DNA of 64,000 nt from Thermodesulfovibrio sp. 3907-1M (GCF_040450955.1 NZ_CP144373.1:186001-250000), one strand, 5' to 3'; counted from the stretch's first letter, positions 32,144 through 41,871 are shown. The notes: generated by a model from the letters alone, not told the origin. Numbers and translations: made by a program.

Positions 32144-32526
32144 CTATTTTGAGATGGTATTATACGCTGCCATTTCAACGTGAATTTGATATTCTGCATT
32201 TTCATTTTCATCTTCATAAATCAGCTCATATTTTTCGGCCGTTTTCTTTTTATTGAGTGTTTCAAAATTTGTAACTGCATATAAAGCCAGTAATCCTTTT
32301 TCCGCATTCTGAAGTAGTTCTTTCTTATACTGCTTAATCAATTTCGGAAAGTCCTGGATGGTTTTCTCAATGTCTGTTGTGGTAAACTCAACTTCAGAAA
32401 TCTTTGTGGTGGCATGAAAGTAGAGCTCCCATAAGCAACTATCTTGCATTTGTGGTCTTTCTGTTCTGCATGTGCAAAAACTGGCAAAACAAAAATAAGC
32501 AACACAACGAAAGCGAACTTTTTCAC
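32144..32526 (-). pseudogene. Frameshifted small secreted protein
   Basis: The frame from 32526 starts after GGGGGTGAG with a good signal peptide (MKKFAFVVLLIFVLPVFAHA) and goes on to HKCKIVAYGSS. It then loses sense, while a second frame carries on with YFHATTKISEVEFTTTDIEK down to 32144. One missing base around 32412 (TCT(T)AC) would restore a protein of about 126 aa. Function unknown. Confidence 0.5.
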
Positions 32527-32562
32527 TTTCTCACCCCCTTTCTTTTTTTTGTTCTCTAACTT

Positions 32563-32589
32563 ATATATGCATTTAGAGAGTGCATATAT
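32563..32589. promoter_or_regulatory. Inverted repeat between divergent genes
   Basis: ATATATGCA (32563-32571) and TGCATATAT (32581-32589), extended by imperfect CTCTA...TAGAG flanks. Probably an operator over two divergent promoters. Confidence 0.45.
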
Positions 32590-32726
32590 CTTATAGAGAG
32601 AAAAAATAGAAAGGAGGTAACAAACTGAAAGTAATCTGTTTAGTCTTGGCGGTATTAATGCTTTTTACAATGGCATGCTGGCAGCTTCAGCAACAACACT
32701 ATGAAGGTGCAGGAGCAGGGGTAAAA

Positions 32727-34061
32727 GTGAAAAAGCTTTTTTTGATATTATTCCCAATCATTGTATCTATGCTTCTTGTAACTCCAATGATTGAGACAAA
32801 AGCATATGCTGATACTTTACCTCAAGCAACTGATCTATCACAACCTGGATTTATTGATATATTTAGTTTTATTCGACAAGCAGGCAAGGAAGAAGCGGTT
32901 TATTTTCAAATACCTGCAAGTCAAATATCCACAACAATTGAACTTCCTTCTGACCCATCTCCATTGATTTTGGCAAAATACGAAAGGGAGAAAGCAAAAG
33001 GTACAATATTTCTCATGCGTATTTGGCAAGCTGGACCGTGGATAAGAGGGGAAATACAAAGAATAACGCCAAGAGACTTTAAACACTTTCTTGGACCATC
33101 TTTGTACAATTTTGCATTTCTTAACTGGAATCCAAACCAAAATGCAACCTGTGAAGCTCAGAAGGCGAGTAAATTTCCACTTGGAACAGTTCAAAGTCCT
33201 GGAGTTGACATCTTAAATGAAATTGAAAAGCAATTTATGCAATATGATGCAAAAGTAAAAGAATACCTTGACGCTGGATATGACAAAACAATTGCTCAGA
33301 GTGCAACATACAATCCTACTGCATCGATAAGACTTCTTGTAGGTAATCCTGCAGTAACGACTACGGTAAAGTATTTTGTGTATCCTGAATACTACATGGT
33401 ATTTCCACACAGAGTAAGTCAAAGCTACGGTGAATTCCAGTTAAACCCGGGAAACTCAATAAGAAGCACTTCGTATGACTTTATAAAAGTAAAAGGCAAC
33501 CACACATTTCCTATAGACGAAACACTGGTATATCAATGGAGTCAAACCAAAAAAGGCTGGACAGGTTTGGCGGTATTTCTGGGAGGAACATTATTAGGGC
33601 TCCTAACTGGAGGATTAGGAGCACTAGCGGGGTTAGGAGAAATAGCAATTATTTTAGGAGGTGGTGCAATTGGCGGAGTAGGTGGACTTATGGCAAGTGG
33701 ATTTTCTCCTACGACGTCTACTACCGCACACTTTACTCCGTTTGTTTATTCCAAATATCAACTTGACCCATCTCAGGCATACAGTGGCGATGCCAAAAGA
33801 GTTGCTGATGAAATTTTTAACAAGTGGCTTAGCCCTAATGTGCAAAATACTCCTGGTGGCGTAGGAGTATTTGTATCAAGAATAGACATGCGAAAAGCAG
33901 TTTTATGCGGTAGTATATCCAATGCTGATCAGTGCTCAACAGGCGATGCAATAGTTCAAATTCATGCAAGTGACCCAAGATACTGGAGCATCTTCAACGA
34001 AATGTTTCATCATGCAAGTCAGGAACTACTGAAGTATAAATATCCATTTACTACGAAATAA
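32727..34061 (+). CDS. Exported protein with Gly-rich hydrophobic core
   Basis: About 444 aa from GTG 32727, which follows CAGGGG and begins a signal peptide (MKKLFLILFPIIV...KAYA). The frame is open further upstream: a CTG at 32625 with a perfect AAGGAGG would start a lipoprotein-like leader (VICLVLAVLMLFTMAC). After a beta-rich N-terminal part, a Gly/Ala/Leu stretch (about residues 300-350 of the short form; GGTLLGLLTGGLGALAGLG) looks membrane-inserting. Two Cys near the C terminus. No family recognised. It might be a channel, adhesin or membrane-active effector. Confidence 0.5.
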   Translation: MKKLFLILFPIIVSMLLVTPMIETKAYADTLPQATDLSQPGFIDIFSFIRQAGKEEAVYFQIPASQISTTIELPSDPSPLILAKYEREKAKGTIFLMRIWQAGPWIRGEIQRITPRDFKHFLGPSLYNFAFLNWNPNQNATCEAQKASKFPLGTVQSPGVDILNEIEKQFMQYDAKVKEYLDAGYDKTIAQSATYNPTASIRLLVGNPAVTTTVKYFVYPEYYMVFPHRVSQSYGEFQLNPGNSIRSTSYDFIKVKGNHTFPIDETLVYQWSQTKKGWTGLAVFLGGTLLGLLTGGLGALAGLGEIAIILGGGAIGGVGGLMASGFSPTTSTTAHFTPFVYSKYQLDPSQAYSGDAKRVADEIFNKWLSPNVQNTPGGVGVFVSRIDMRKAVLCGSISNADQCSTGDAIVQIHASDPRYWSIFNEMFHHASQELLKYKYPFTTK

Positions 34062-34064
34062 AAC

Positions 34065-34090
34065 AAAGGGAGAGTTTTTACTCTCCCTTT
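34065..34090. terminator. Bidirectional terminator
   Basis: AAAGGGAGAGT-tttt-ACTCTCCCTTT between convergent genes, followed by TTATTTTT on the + side. Confidence 0.85.
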
Positions 34091-34737
34091 TATTTTTCTA
34101 CCTGAGCTTTTTTAACGTCAGACTCTTTAATGTATCCTTCTTTAATAAGCACGTCTGAAATATTGTTTGCCACATCAAGACACGCATTCCACGTAGTATA
34201 ATACGGGTCTCCCCATCTCATCAGACCAGGTTTTGCTCCTGCTCCGTTAAGTTCTATAGTCTTATTGTTTTTCGTAAATGTAAGCTTGCCGTATATTTCT
34301 GTAAACCAACTACACTTCCTCGAAGTTAACGTTGACCTTCTTATTAAAGCTCCATCACCGCTCATAAATACTCTATTGATTTCATATACTACAACCGCAT
34401 CTGGTTTATATTCAAAATACACTGCTGATTGAGGGATAACCTGTTTTAATGCTTTTGCTATGCAAAGCTCTATATCACCTTTTTTGCTTTTTACAAAAGG
34501 AGTAAAAACCCAAACATTTAACTCTACTTCCTTATTATAAGGAAGAGCTACTATAGCTGTTAAGGGATTTTCAGGATTTTTATCAAGTCCTAATGTTTTT
34601 ATGTAGCATTCTCTGTCCTGGCACTCAATGTTGCTATCTTCAGGAAGTAATGCTTTGTTTAAATCAGAATGCTGTATAGGACCACACGCAGACAGGAATA
34701 AACATAAACCCAAGAAAAGCAAAAGCTTAATTTTCAT
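34090..34737 (-). CDS. Hypothetical lipoprotein
   Basis: 215 aa. Lipobox LSAC at residues 15-18 after a hydrophobic leader (MKIKLLLFLGLCLFL). The mature part has four more Cys and a mixed beta pattern (YNKEVELNVWVFTPF, MRWGDPYYTTWNACLDV). AAGGAGG precedes the ATG. Unknown; the last gene of the second island on this strand. Confidence 0.6.
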   Translation of the reverse strand: MKIKLLLFLGLCLFLSACGPIQHSDLNKALLPEDSNIECQDRECYIKTLGLDKNPENPLTAIVALPYNKEVELNVWVFTPFVKSKKGDIELCIAKALKQVIPQSAVYFEYKPDAVVVYEINRVFMSGDGALIRRSTLTSRKCSWFTEIYGKLTFTKNNKTIELNGAGAKPGLMRWGDPYYTTWNACLDVANNISDVLIKEGYIKESDVKKAQVEK

Positions 34738-34842
34738 ATTTTCCCTCCTTGTTTATGAGACTGTTCAAAAACTTACAAGTTTTTGAAAATCAAGAATTTG
34801 CAAGTTTCTTTAATTTTCAATTACCTCTACTCTTCATTCCAA

Positions 34843-34992
34843 GTCTTTTTCCCTGTCATTCCGAGCCTGCCAGAGGCAGGCGAGGAATCTCCTCCACTTT
34901 TTTCAGCATCGGAAGACTCAGAGATTCCTCGGGTGGGATACCACCCTCGGAAATGACAATGAAAATGGCATTGAGCCCCTCGGAATGACAAA
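34843..34992. repeat. Dispersed palindromic repeat copies
   Basis: TGTCATTCCGAG...GAGGAATCTCC and AGAGATTCCTCGGGTGGGAT with closing CGGAATGACA: inverted modules of the family seen again at 35.7, 39.3, 40.8-41.7 and 61.8-62.2 kb. The rest of 34738-35129 holds no gene. Confidence 0.7.
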
Positions 34993-35129
34993 ATAACCCT
35001 TTATTCATATTAAACAGCCTCTGTTTATTTTTATTTTAACAGATGAGGGTTTGGGTAAAATCTTGGATTAACTTCTCTTTAAAAAATCTCATCTATTGAT
35101 TTTTCCTTTGTAGTAATATAAAATTAAGT

Positions 35130-35513
35130 ATGAAAAAAGTACTAATTGTAACCTCAATTCTTTTGAGTTTACTTACAGCAGTAGTCTCTTTTGCAAAGGA
35201 AGTTCCATTTACTCAAGATGACAGAGACAGGCTTATAAGGCTTGAAGTTAAGATTGAAGAAGGGCTTAAAGCAGTAAACCAAAGGATTGACAGCTTACAA
35301 CAGCTTATCTATGTTCTTATTGGTGTAGTAGTTGCCCAAACTATAGGAGTAATTGGTTTTGTTATCTGGGATCGTAGAACAGCACTCCAACCAGCTTTGA
35401 GAAAAAACAAAGAACTGGAGGAAAGACAAGACAGGATAGAGAAAGCTTTGAAAGAGATAGCAAAGGTTGACTCAAAAGTGGCAGAGATACTAAAGAGTGT
35501 TGGGTTATTGTAA
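35130..35513 (+). CDS. Small exported/membrane coiled-coil protein
   Basis: 127 aa. Signal-like N terminus (MKKVLIVTSILLSLLTAVVSFA), a short helix RLEVKIEEGLKAVNQRIDSL, one transmembrane helix (about residues 58-80), then a charged coiled coil to the end. No Shine-Dalgarno is evident; AGTAATAT lies about 12 bases before the ATG. Function unknown. Confidence 0.55.
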   Translation: MKKVLIVTSILLSLLTAVVSFAKEVPFTQDDRDRLIRLEVKIEEGLKAVNQRIDSLQQLIYVLIGVVVAQTIGVIGFVIWDRRTALQPALRKNKELEERQDRIEKALKEIAKVDSKVAEILKSVGLL

Positions 35514-35598
35514 TAAAATTGTCATAAAAGGCATAAAAAGTTGAAAAAATCACTTTGACAAATCAAGCATACAAGCCACTTTTTATTATTCAGCCCGC

Positions 35599-35663
35599 CT
35601 TGGGAGCAGGGGGTCGGTGGTTCAAATCCGCTCGCCCCGATAGGATTTTCAAGGGATTGTGAA
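35599..35663 (+). other. att site 2: 3' part of tRNA-Pro(UGG)
   Basis: 65 bp matching 31213-31277 at 64 positions. Again only the 3' half of the tRNA; the upstream bases (CCCGC) nearly but not exactly complete the anticodon stem. It marks the right end of the integrated DNA. Confidence 0.8.
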
Positions 35664-35689
35664 GACTACTTAAAAAGCGATTTGTTTTT

Positions 35690-35875
35690 AATATTCCTTC
35701 GCTAAAGCTCGGAATGGCACCCCACTTTGTCATCCTGAGCCGAAGGCAGTGTCTCCTTCTTTCTGTCATTGCTAGCCGAAGGCGTTGCAATACCTTATGC
35801 TACCCGAATCTGTCATTGCGAACCTAAGGCGTGCAATCCCTATTATAAAGAGGGGATTCCTCGCCTGCTAATCTG
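35690..35875. repeat. Dispersed palindromic repeat copies
   Basis: Several degenerate copies of the GTCATTGCGAGCC-AAGGCGTGGCAATCCC family, mixed with GTCATCCTGAGCCGAAGGC. No ORF in 35664-35995. Confidence 0.65.
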
Positions 35876-35959
35876 TCCTCCCTTCTCCTCATGTATGTTA
35901 AATTATAAGTCATGATCTAATATACGATAACATTTTCTATCTGGGTTAACAAAAAAACT

Positions 35960-35988
35960 TGACATTCAATAATCTTTAATGTTATTGT
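35960..35988 (+). promoter_or_regulatory. Promoter of the polysaccharide regulator
   Basis: TTGACA, 17-base spacer, TTATTG; the -10 ends 8 bases before ATG 35996 and no Shine-Dalgarno exists, so the transcript is probably leaderless. Confidence 0.5.
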
Positions 35989-35995
35989 TCTAAAT

Positions 35996-36577
35996 ATGAA
36001 CAAAATAAATCCATCAGAAGAAATATCAATGCGGATTCTTGAGTATATCCATGAAAATCCCGCAATTACTCAGAGAGACCTGGCATCAAAGCTTGGCATA
36101 GCTCTTGGACTTACAAACTCATACATAAAAAGACTTTACAAAAAGGGTTGCATTAAGATTAAAAACCTTGATGGTAAAAGAATAAAGTATATTCTAACAC
36201 CAAAAGGGTTTGTGGAAAAGGCACGTCTTACTTGTAACTACATGGCAAGATCATTTAACTATTTTAAAGAAATTAAACAAAAAATAGACCAGACATACAA
36301 AGCCATGATTGAATCAGGAATAAAAAGGGTTGTGCTCTGGGGCAGTGGAGAGCTTGCAGAACTGTGCATAATTTCATCAATGGGGCTACCAATAAAAATT
36401 GCTGGAGTAGTTAGCCTTAATGGAGATAAGAAAAAAATATTTAACCACACTGTTTACACAAAAGAGGAAATAAAAGACATAGATTTTGATGCAGTGCTTG
36501 TTGCAACCTTTGATGAAAAAGAGATTGCGGAGTTAAAAAACATTGATGCAAGAGTTTTTTATCTATGGCAGAGTTAG
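35996..36577 (+). CDS. Winged-helix regulator of the polysaccharide locus
   Basis: 193 aa. N-terminal MarR/IclR-like winged helix: ITQRDLASKLGIALGLTNSY, IKRLYKKGCIKIKN and the wing KRIKYILTPKG. The C-terminal part has a Rossmann-like start RVVLWGSGELAELCIISS and FDAVLVATF, probably a small-molecule or nucleotide-binding domain. Such proteins often head polysaccharide clusters. Overlaps the antiterminator gene by 13 bases. Confidence 0.75.
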   Translation: MNKINPSEEISMRILEYIHENPAITQRDLASKLGIALGLTNSYIKRLYKKGCIKIKNLDGKRIKYILTPKGFVEKARLTCNYMARSFNYFKEIKQKIDQTYKAMIESGIKRVVLWGSGELAELCIISSMGLPIKIAGVVSLNGDKKKIFNHTVYTKEEIKDIDFDAVLVATFDEKEIAELKNIDARVFYLWQS

Positions 36578-37074
36578 TGTTTCAGTGGTATGCGATTTAT
36601 GTGAAATCAAGGCATGAGTTTAAGGTTTTTGAAAGACTTAAAAAGGCGGGGATAGAAGCATTTCTTCCAGCAGTTGAAAGACTGAGAAAGTGGAAGGACA
36701 GGAAAAAGCTTGTCAAGTTCCCGCTTTTCACGGGTTATCTATTCGTATACATTGAGAAAAGCTATGAATCAATGCTCAGGGTTCTTAAAACTCCTGGAGT
36801 GGTAAATTTTATTAAAAATCCTTCAGGTGAGCCAGAACCTGTGCCAGATGAAGAGATAGACCCCCTTAAAAAGGCAATAGAGAGCAAGAAAGAAATAGAT
36901 CCATATCCATACCTCAAAGAAGGGCAGACAGTAAGGATAAAAAGTGGTGCACTTCAGGGAGTTGTTGGCATACTTAAGAAAAAGGAAAAACAGCATTATT
37001 TGATTCTTTCAATACATATACTTCAGAGGTCTGTAAGTGTTAGGATAGATGCCTCTGAAGTAGAACTGGTTTAG
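36565..37074 (+). CDS. UpxY/LoaP-type NusG paralogue antiterminator
   Basis: 169 aa. NGN domain: WYAIYVKSRHEFKVFERLKK, EAFLPAVERLRKWKDRKK, PLFTGYLFVYI. KOW domain: GQTVRIKSGALQGVVGILKK. Locus-specific NusG homologues of this type load on RNA polymerase at a leader signal and prevent early termination in the long polysaccharide operon. The signal may be the hairpin just after the gene. Confidence 0.85.
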   Translation: MAELVFQWYAIYVKSRHEFKVFERLKKAGIEAFLPAVERLRKWKDRKKLVKFPLFTGYLFVYIEKSYESMLRVLKTPGVVNFIKNPSGEPEPVPDEEIDPLKKAIESKKEIDPYPYLKEGQTVRIKSGALQGVVGILKKKEKQHYLILSIHILQRSVSVRIDASEVELV

Positions 37075-37084
37075 TTTTAGCCTG

Positions 37085-37120
37085 CTCGGTTACATTTGCC
37101 TTTGTGCTTATGTAACTGAG
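37085..37120 (+). promoter_or_regulatory. Hairpin after the antiterminator gene
   Basis: CTCGGTTACAT (37085-37095) and ATGTAACTGAG (37110-37120), 11 pairs with one G-T. No T tract follows, so it is not a simple terminator. It may be the RNA site read by the antiterminator. A TATAAT lies downstream at about 37184. Confidence 0.45.
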
Positions 37121-37223
37121 AAGGCGGAGCATTGAAAAAAGCCTGAATTAATACCATAGTGTAGTTAAGTCCGTAAAAATTGTTTATAATATAAAATATT
37201 AAAAAACTGCTCTGGAGGATTTT

Positions 37224-37853
37224 ATGGAGTGGGAAAAGGTAGTAGACAGGATAAAGGATTTGATTTTAGGAGAGATAAAGGAAGAGTTAAGGGATTTTAA
37301 GGCAACAGTAACGGGGCAGCTTCAGGGATTTGCAATTGCTATTGAATCAATTAATGCAAGGATGAACTCAATTGAGTCAAGAATGGGTTCAATTGAATCA
37401 AGGCAGGCAAGTATTGAGAGTGAGCTTAAAGATATTAGACGAGCTATTGATGAGACCAATAAGCGCATAGATGAAACCAACAAACGCATAGATGAACTCA
37501 GGGTAGAACTAAAAACAGAGATCATGATGAACACACAAAGAATTGATGAGACCAACAAACGTATTGACGAGATGAACAAAAGGATTGATGAAACGAATAA
37601 GCGCATAGATGAGACCAACAAACGCATAGATGAACTCAGGGTAGAACTAAAAACAGAGATCATGATGAACACACAAAGAATTGATGAGACCAACAAACGT
37701 ATTGACGAGACTAATGCCAGAATTGACGAAGTATTTTTAGAAGTATCTAAAATCAGAGGAGACCTCAATAAAGCTTTATCTCAGAAAGAAGCTATTGATG
37801 ATATGAGATTAAGAATTCAAAGACTGGAAGATAAAGTATTGACTGCTGCATAG
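37224..37853 (+). CDS. Coiled-coil repeat protein
   Basis: 209 aa, almost entirely coiled coil. Residues about 60-165 are built of IDETNKR heptads and an 11-mer RVELKTEIMMN, present twice because of a 138-bp internal duplication. GGAGG precedes the ATG. Similar Ile-Asp-Glu-Thr-Asn-Lys-Arg proteins are common in thermophiles. Role unknown. Confidence 0.6.
   Translation: MEWEKVVDRIKDLILGEIKEELRDFKATVTGQLQGFAIAIESINARMNSIESRMGSIESRQASIESELKDIRRAIDETNKRIDETNKRIDELRVELKTEIMMNTQRIDETNKRIDEMNKRIDETNKRIDETNKRIDELRVELKTEIMMNTQRIDETNKRIDETNARIDEVFLEVSKIRGDLNKALSQKEAIDDMRLRIQRLEDKVLTAA
37448..37710 (+). repeat. 138-bp tandem duplication within the coiled-coil gene
   Basis: The stretch about 37448-37572 recurs at 37586-37710 with only a few substitutions; GATGAACTCA starts at 37491 and again at 37629. 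The unit is 46 codons, preserving frame and heptad phase. Confidence 0.75.
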
Positions 37854-37951
37854 ATAAATGAATTGGAAAAACAGGGATTGATTGAACTTCTTGAAGACAA
37901 TATCAAACAACATATAAAAGAATTGGTAAAGAGATTTATCAGAGACTGCCT

Positions 37952-39250
37952 ATGGAACTTATCAATAAAATAAAGACAAAACAGGCTAAATTAGGCATAA
38001 TTGGACTTGGCTATGTGGGTTTACCACTTGTGATAGAGTTCTGCAGAGCAGGTTTTCAGGTTTATGGCTTTGATATTGATGAAAAGAAAGTAAATCTTCT
38101 TTCTCAGGGAAAAAGTTATATAAAGCACATTGACAGCTCTACCATCTCAGAAATTCTTCCAGGGTTTCATCCTACAACTGATTTTTCAAAGCTTTCAGAA
38201 ACAGACAGCATAATAATATGCGTTCCCACACCATTGAATAAGTATAGAGAACCAGATTTAACCTATGTCTTCAATACAGGACAGACCATTGCCAGATATA
38301 TGAAAAGAGGACAGCTTATTGTTCTTGAGTCAACCACATATCCTGGAACAACAGATGAAGACCTGAGAAAAATTCTTGAAACCTCAGGGCTTAAAGCTGG
38401 TGTTGATTTTTATCTTGCCTATTCACCAGAAAGAGAAGACCCTGGCAATAAAGAATTTAGCACATCAAAACTACCAAAAGTTGTAGGAGGCTTTACTCCT
38501 CAATGTCTTGAGGTGGCAAAAACCCTTTATGAGCAGATAGTTGTTAAAACAGTTCCTGTATCAAGCACAAAGGTTGCTGAGGCAACGAAACTCCTTGAAA
38601 ACATATACCGTGCTGTAAACATAGCTCTTGTAAATGAATTAAAAATCCTCTTTGACCGTATGGGAATAGATATCTGGGAAGTTATTGAGGCTGCTAAGAC
38701 AAAACCTTTTGGATTTCAGCCATTTTATCCAGGACCAGGACTTGGTGGGCATTGCATTCCTATTGATCCTTTTTATCTCACATGGAAAGCCCGTGAATAT
38801 GACTTTCATACACGGTTTATTGAGCTTGCAGGTGAGATTAACACCTACATAACATACTATGTTTTAGAAAAGATAATTCAGGCATTAAACGATAGGGGGA
38901 TTTCAATAAAAGGAGCAAAAATTCTCATACTGGGAGTAGCATACAAGAAAGATGTTGATGACACCAGAGAGTCTCCAGCACTAAAGCTAATGGAGCTTCT
39001 TGAGAAAAAAGGAGCTTCAGTGGACTACAATGACCCTTACATACCTGAACTTCTTGAAACAAGAAGGTATAAATTCAGTAAGAAATCCATTGATCTTAAG
39101 CAGGATAATCTATCCGTATATGATTGTGTTGTAATCATTACTGACCACAGTGCTTATGACCCTGATTTTATTGTGAAGAATTCAAAGCTAATCATAGATA
39201 CCCGAAATCTTATTAAGTCAAGAGCTTATCCGAATGTGGTAAGAGCATAA
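37952..39250 (+). CDS. UDP-N-acetylglucosamine 6-dehydrogenase (WbpA-like)
   Basis: 432 aa. NAD-binding GIIGLGYVGLPLVIEFCRAG, ICVPTPLNKYREPDL, STTYPGTTDEDL, and the catalytic Cys in GPGLGGHCIPIDPFYL. It oxidises UDP-GlcNAc to the uronate, with NAD+. PfxQP-type insertions and YLAYSPEREDPGN place it with WbpA rather than with Ugd. One of two such dehydrogenases in the locus. Confidence 0.85.
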   Translation: MELINKIKTKQAKLGIIGLGYVGLPLVIEFCRAGFQVYGFDIDEKKVNLLSQGKSYIKHIDSSTISEILPGFHPTTDFSKLSETDSIIICVPTPLNKYREPDLTYVFNTGQTIARYMKRGQLIVLESTTYPGTTDEDLRKILETSGLKAGVDFYLAYSPEREDPGNKEFSTSKLPKVVGGFTPQCLEVAKTLYEQIVVKTVPVSSTKVAEATKLLENIYRAVNIALVNELKILFDRMGIDIWEVIEAAKTKPFGFQPFYPGPGLGGHCIPIDPFYLTWKAREYDFHTRFIELAGEINTYITYYVLEKIIQALNDRGISIKGAKILILGVAYKKDVDDTRESPALKLMELLEKKGASVDYNDPYIPELLETRRYKFSKKSIDLKQDNLSVYDCVVIITDHSAYDPDFIVKNSKLIIDTRNLIKSRAYPNVVRA

Positions 39251-39309
39251 GTTTTTCAATGAAAATGATATATCATTTTATTGTATCATCGTCTTATGAT
39301 TATCGTCTT

Positions 39310-39610
39310 ATTTTGTCATCCCGAGCCTCTCTTTCTGTCATTGCGAGCCGAAGGCGTGGCAATCCCTTCTGCTATCCGAGTCTGTCATTGCGAGCCGAAG
39401 GCGTGGCAATCTCTATTATAAGGAGGAGATTCCTCGTCGCTAACGCTCCTCGGGATGACAAAGGAAAAACGCTCGGGATGACAAGTTGAAAGGTCATTCA
39501 GAAGGTGGTATTATATTATTCTGTCATTCCGAGGGTGGCATTCCAACTTTACTTTGTCATTCCGAGGGTGGCATTCCACCCGAGGAATCTCTAAGTCTCG
39601 AGTAATTTCT
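39310..39610. repeat. Cluster of palindromic repeats
   Basis: Copies of GTCATTGCGAGCCGAAGGCG, TCTATTATAAGGAGGAGATT, CTAACGCTCCTCGGGATGAC and CATTCCGAGGGTGGCATTCC. This fills the gene-free stretch 39251-39741; nothing else seen. Confidence 0.8.
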
Positions 39611-39732
39611 AAGTCTTTCAGTAAAGAAAAAGCGGAGGAGATTTATCACGGAGTTACCTGAGCATAGCTGAAGGACTTGAAATGAGAGGAAAATTGGCAC
39701 GGGACAATAAAAATTTTAGATAAACTGCATAG

Positions 39733-40725
<993 letters not shown>

Positions 40726-40936
40726 TGAACTATTTCGCTTTCACCGATCATTTAAAGCGGAGGAGATTCCTCGCTTCGCTCGGAATGACAAACTGAAATA
40801 TCGAAATGACAAAAAAAGGCGGAATGACAAGAAAAGGCTCGGAATGGCAATTTTTACTCTGTCATTGCGAGCATCTCTTTCTGTCATCCAGAACTTCTTT
40901 TTTTATCATTGCGAGGGGCTTAATGCCATTTTCATT

Positions 40937-41640
40937 GTCATTCCGAGGGTGGCATTCCACCCGAGGAATCTCTGAAATAGTGAGAAAGAGGGGGATCCCT
41001 CGCTTAACGCTCGGAATGACAAAGGAAAAGACATGGAATGACACCTCTTTTCTGTCATTGCGAGCCGAAGGCGTGGCAATCTCTATTATAAGGAGGAGAT
41101 TCCTCGTCGCTAACGCTCCTCGGAATGACAAAGAAGCTCGGGATGACAAGTTGAAAGGTCATTCAGAAGGTGGTATTATATTATTCTGTCATTCCGAGGG
41201 TGGCATTCCACCCGAGGAATCTCTGAAATAGTGAGAAAGAGGGGGATTCCTCGCTAACGCTCGGAATGACAAAGGAAAAGACATGGAATGACACCTCTTT
41301 TCTGTCATTGCGAGCCGAAGGCGTGGCAATCTCTATTATAAGGAGGAGATTCCTCGTCGCTAACGCTCCTCGGAATGACAAAGAAGCTCGGGATGACAAG
41401 TTGAAAGGTCATTCAGAAGGTGGTATTATATTATTCTGTCATTCCGAGGGTGGCATTCCACCCGAGGAATCTCTGAAATAGTGAGAAAGAGGGGGATTCC
41501 TCGCTAACGCTCGGAATGACAAAGGAAAAGACATGGAATGACACCTCTTTTCTGTCATTGCGAGCCGAAGGCGTGGCAATCTCTATTATAAGGAGGAGAT
41601 TCCTCGTCGCTAACGCTCCTCGGAATGACAGAGTATGGGC
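40937..41640 (+). repeat. 250-bp tandem array of palindromic repeat modules
   Basis: Units start with GTCATTCCGAGGGTGGCATT at 40937, 41188 and 41438 (spacing 251 and 250). Each contains the GTGAGAAAGAGGGGGAT, CATGGAATGACACCTC, CGAGCCGAAGGCGTGGCAAT and TTCAGAAGGTGGTATTATA modules. The third unit is partial. Degenerate copies flank it (40755-40936, 41640-41700). This occupies the 1.1-kb gene-free stretch before rmlA. Confidence 0.85.
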
Positions 41641-41871
41641 AAGCTCGGAATGACAAAGGAAAAAGGCTTTGAATGACAAAGTATGGGCAGTTGCAGAATG
41701 AAAAGGTATGTGTTGAATTACAAAAAAGGGGAAGGCGACGGATGATAGAATTAGTTGACAAAGAAAAAATATTGAGCGAAAATAGAAAAATCCTGAGAGA
41801 ATACAACTTTTGTTACTGAGAAATTGATTAACTATGTTGGGAAATATTAAAAATATAAAAATACTCATAAA

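Noticed and set aside
37322-37768. 148-codon frame on the - strand opposite the coiled-coil gene
   Set aside because: A repeat-driven shadow; the + strand has a good start and clear heptads.
37863-37972. Open stretch NELEKQGLIELLEDNIKQHI after the coiled-coil gene
   Set aside because: No start codon with ribosome site; too short to tell a gene remnant from chance.
40937-41640. Long regular repeats as CRISPR or as genes (open frames on both strands)
   Set aside because: Units are 250 bp of palindromic intergenic modules; the open frames are identical repeats without start signals and mirror each other.
41681-41871. Further gene before rmlA
   Set aside because: Only degenerate repeat ends and AT-rich sequence; no start with a ribosome site.
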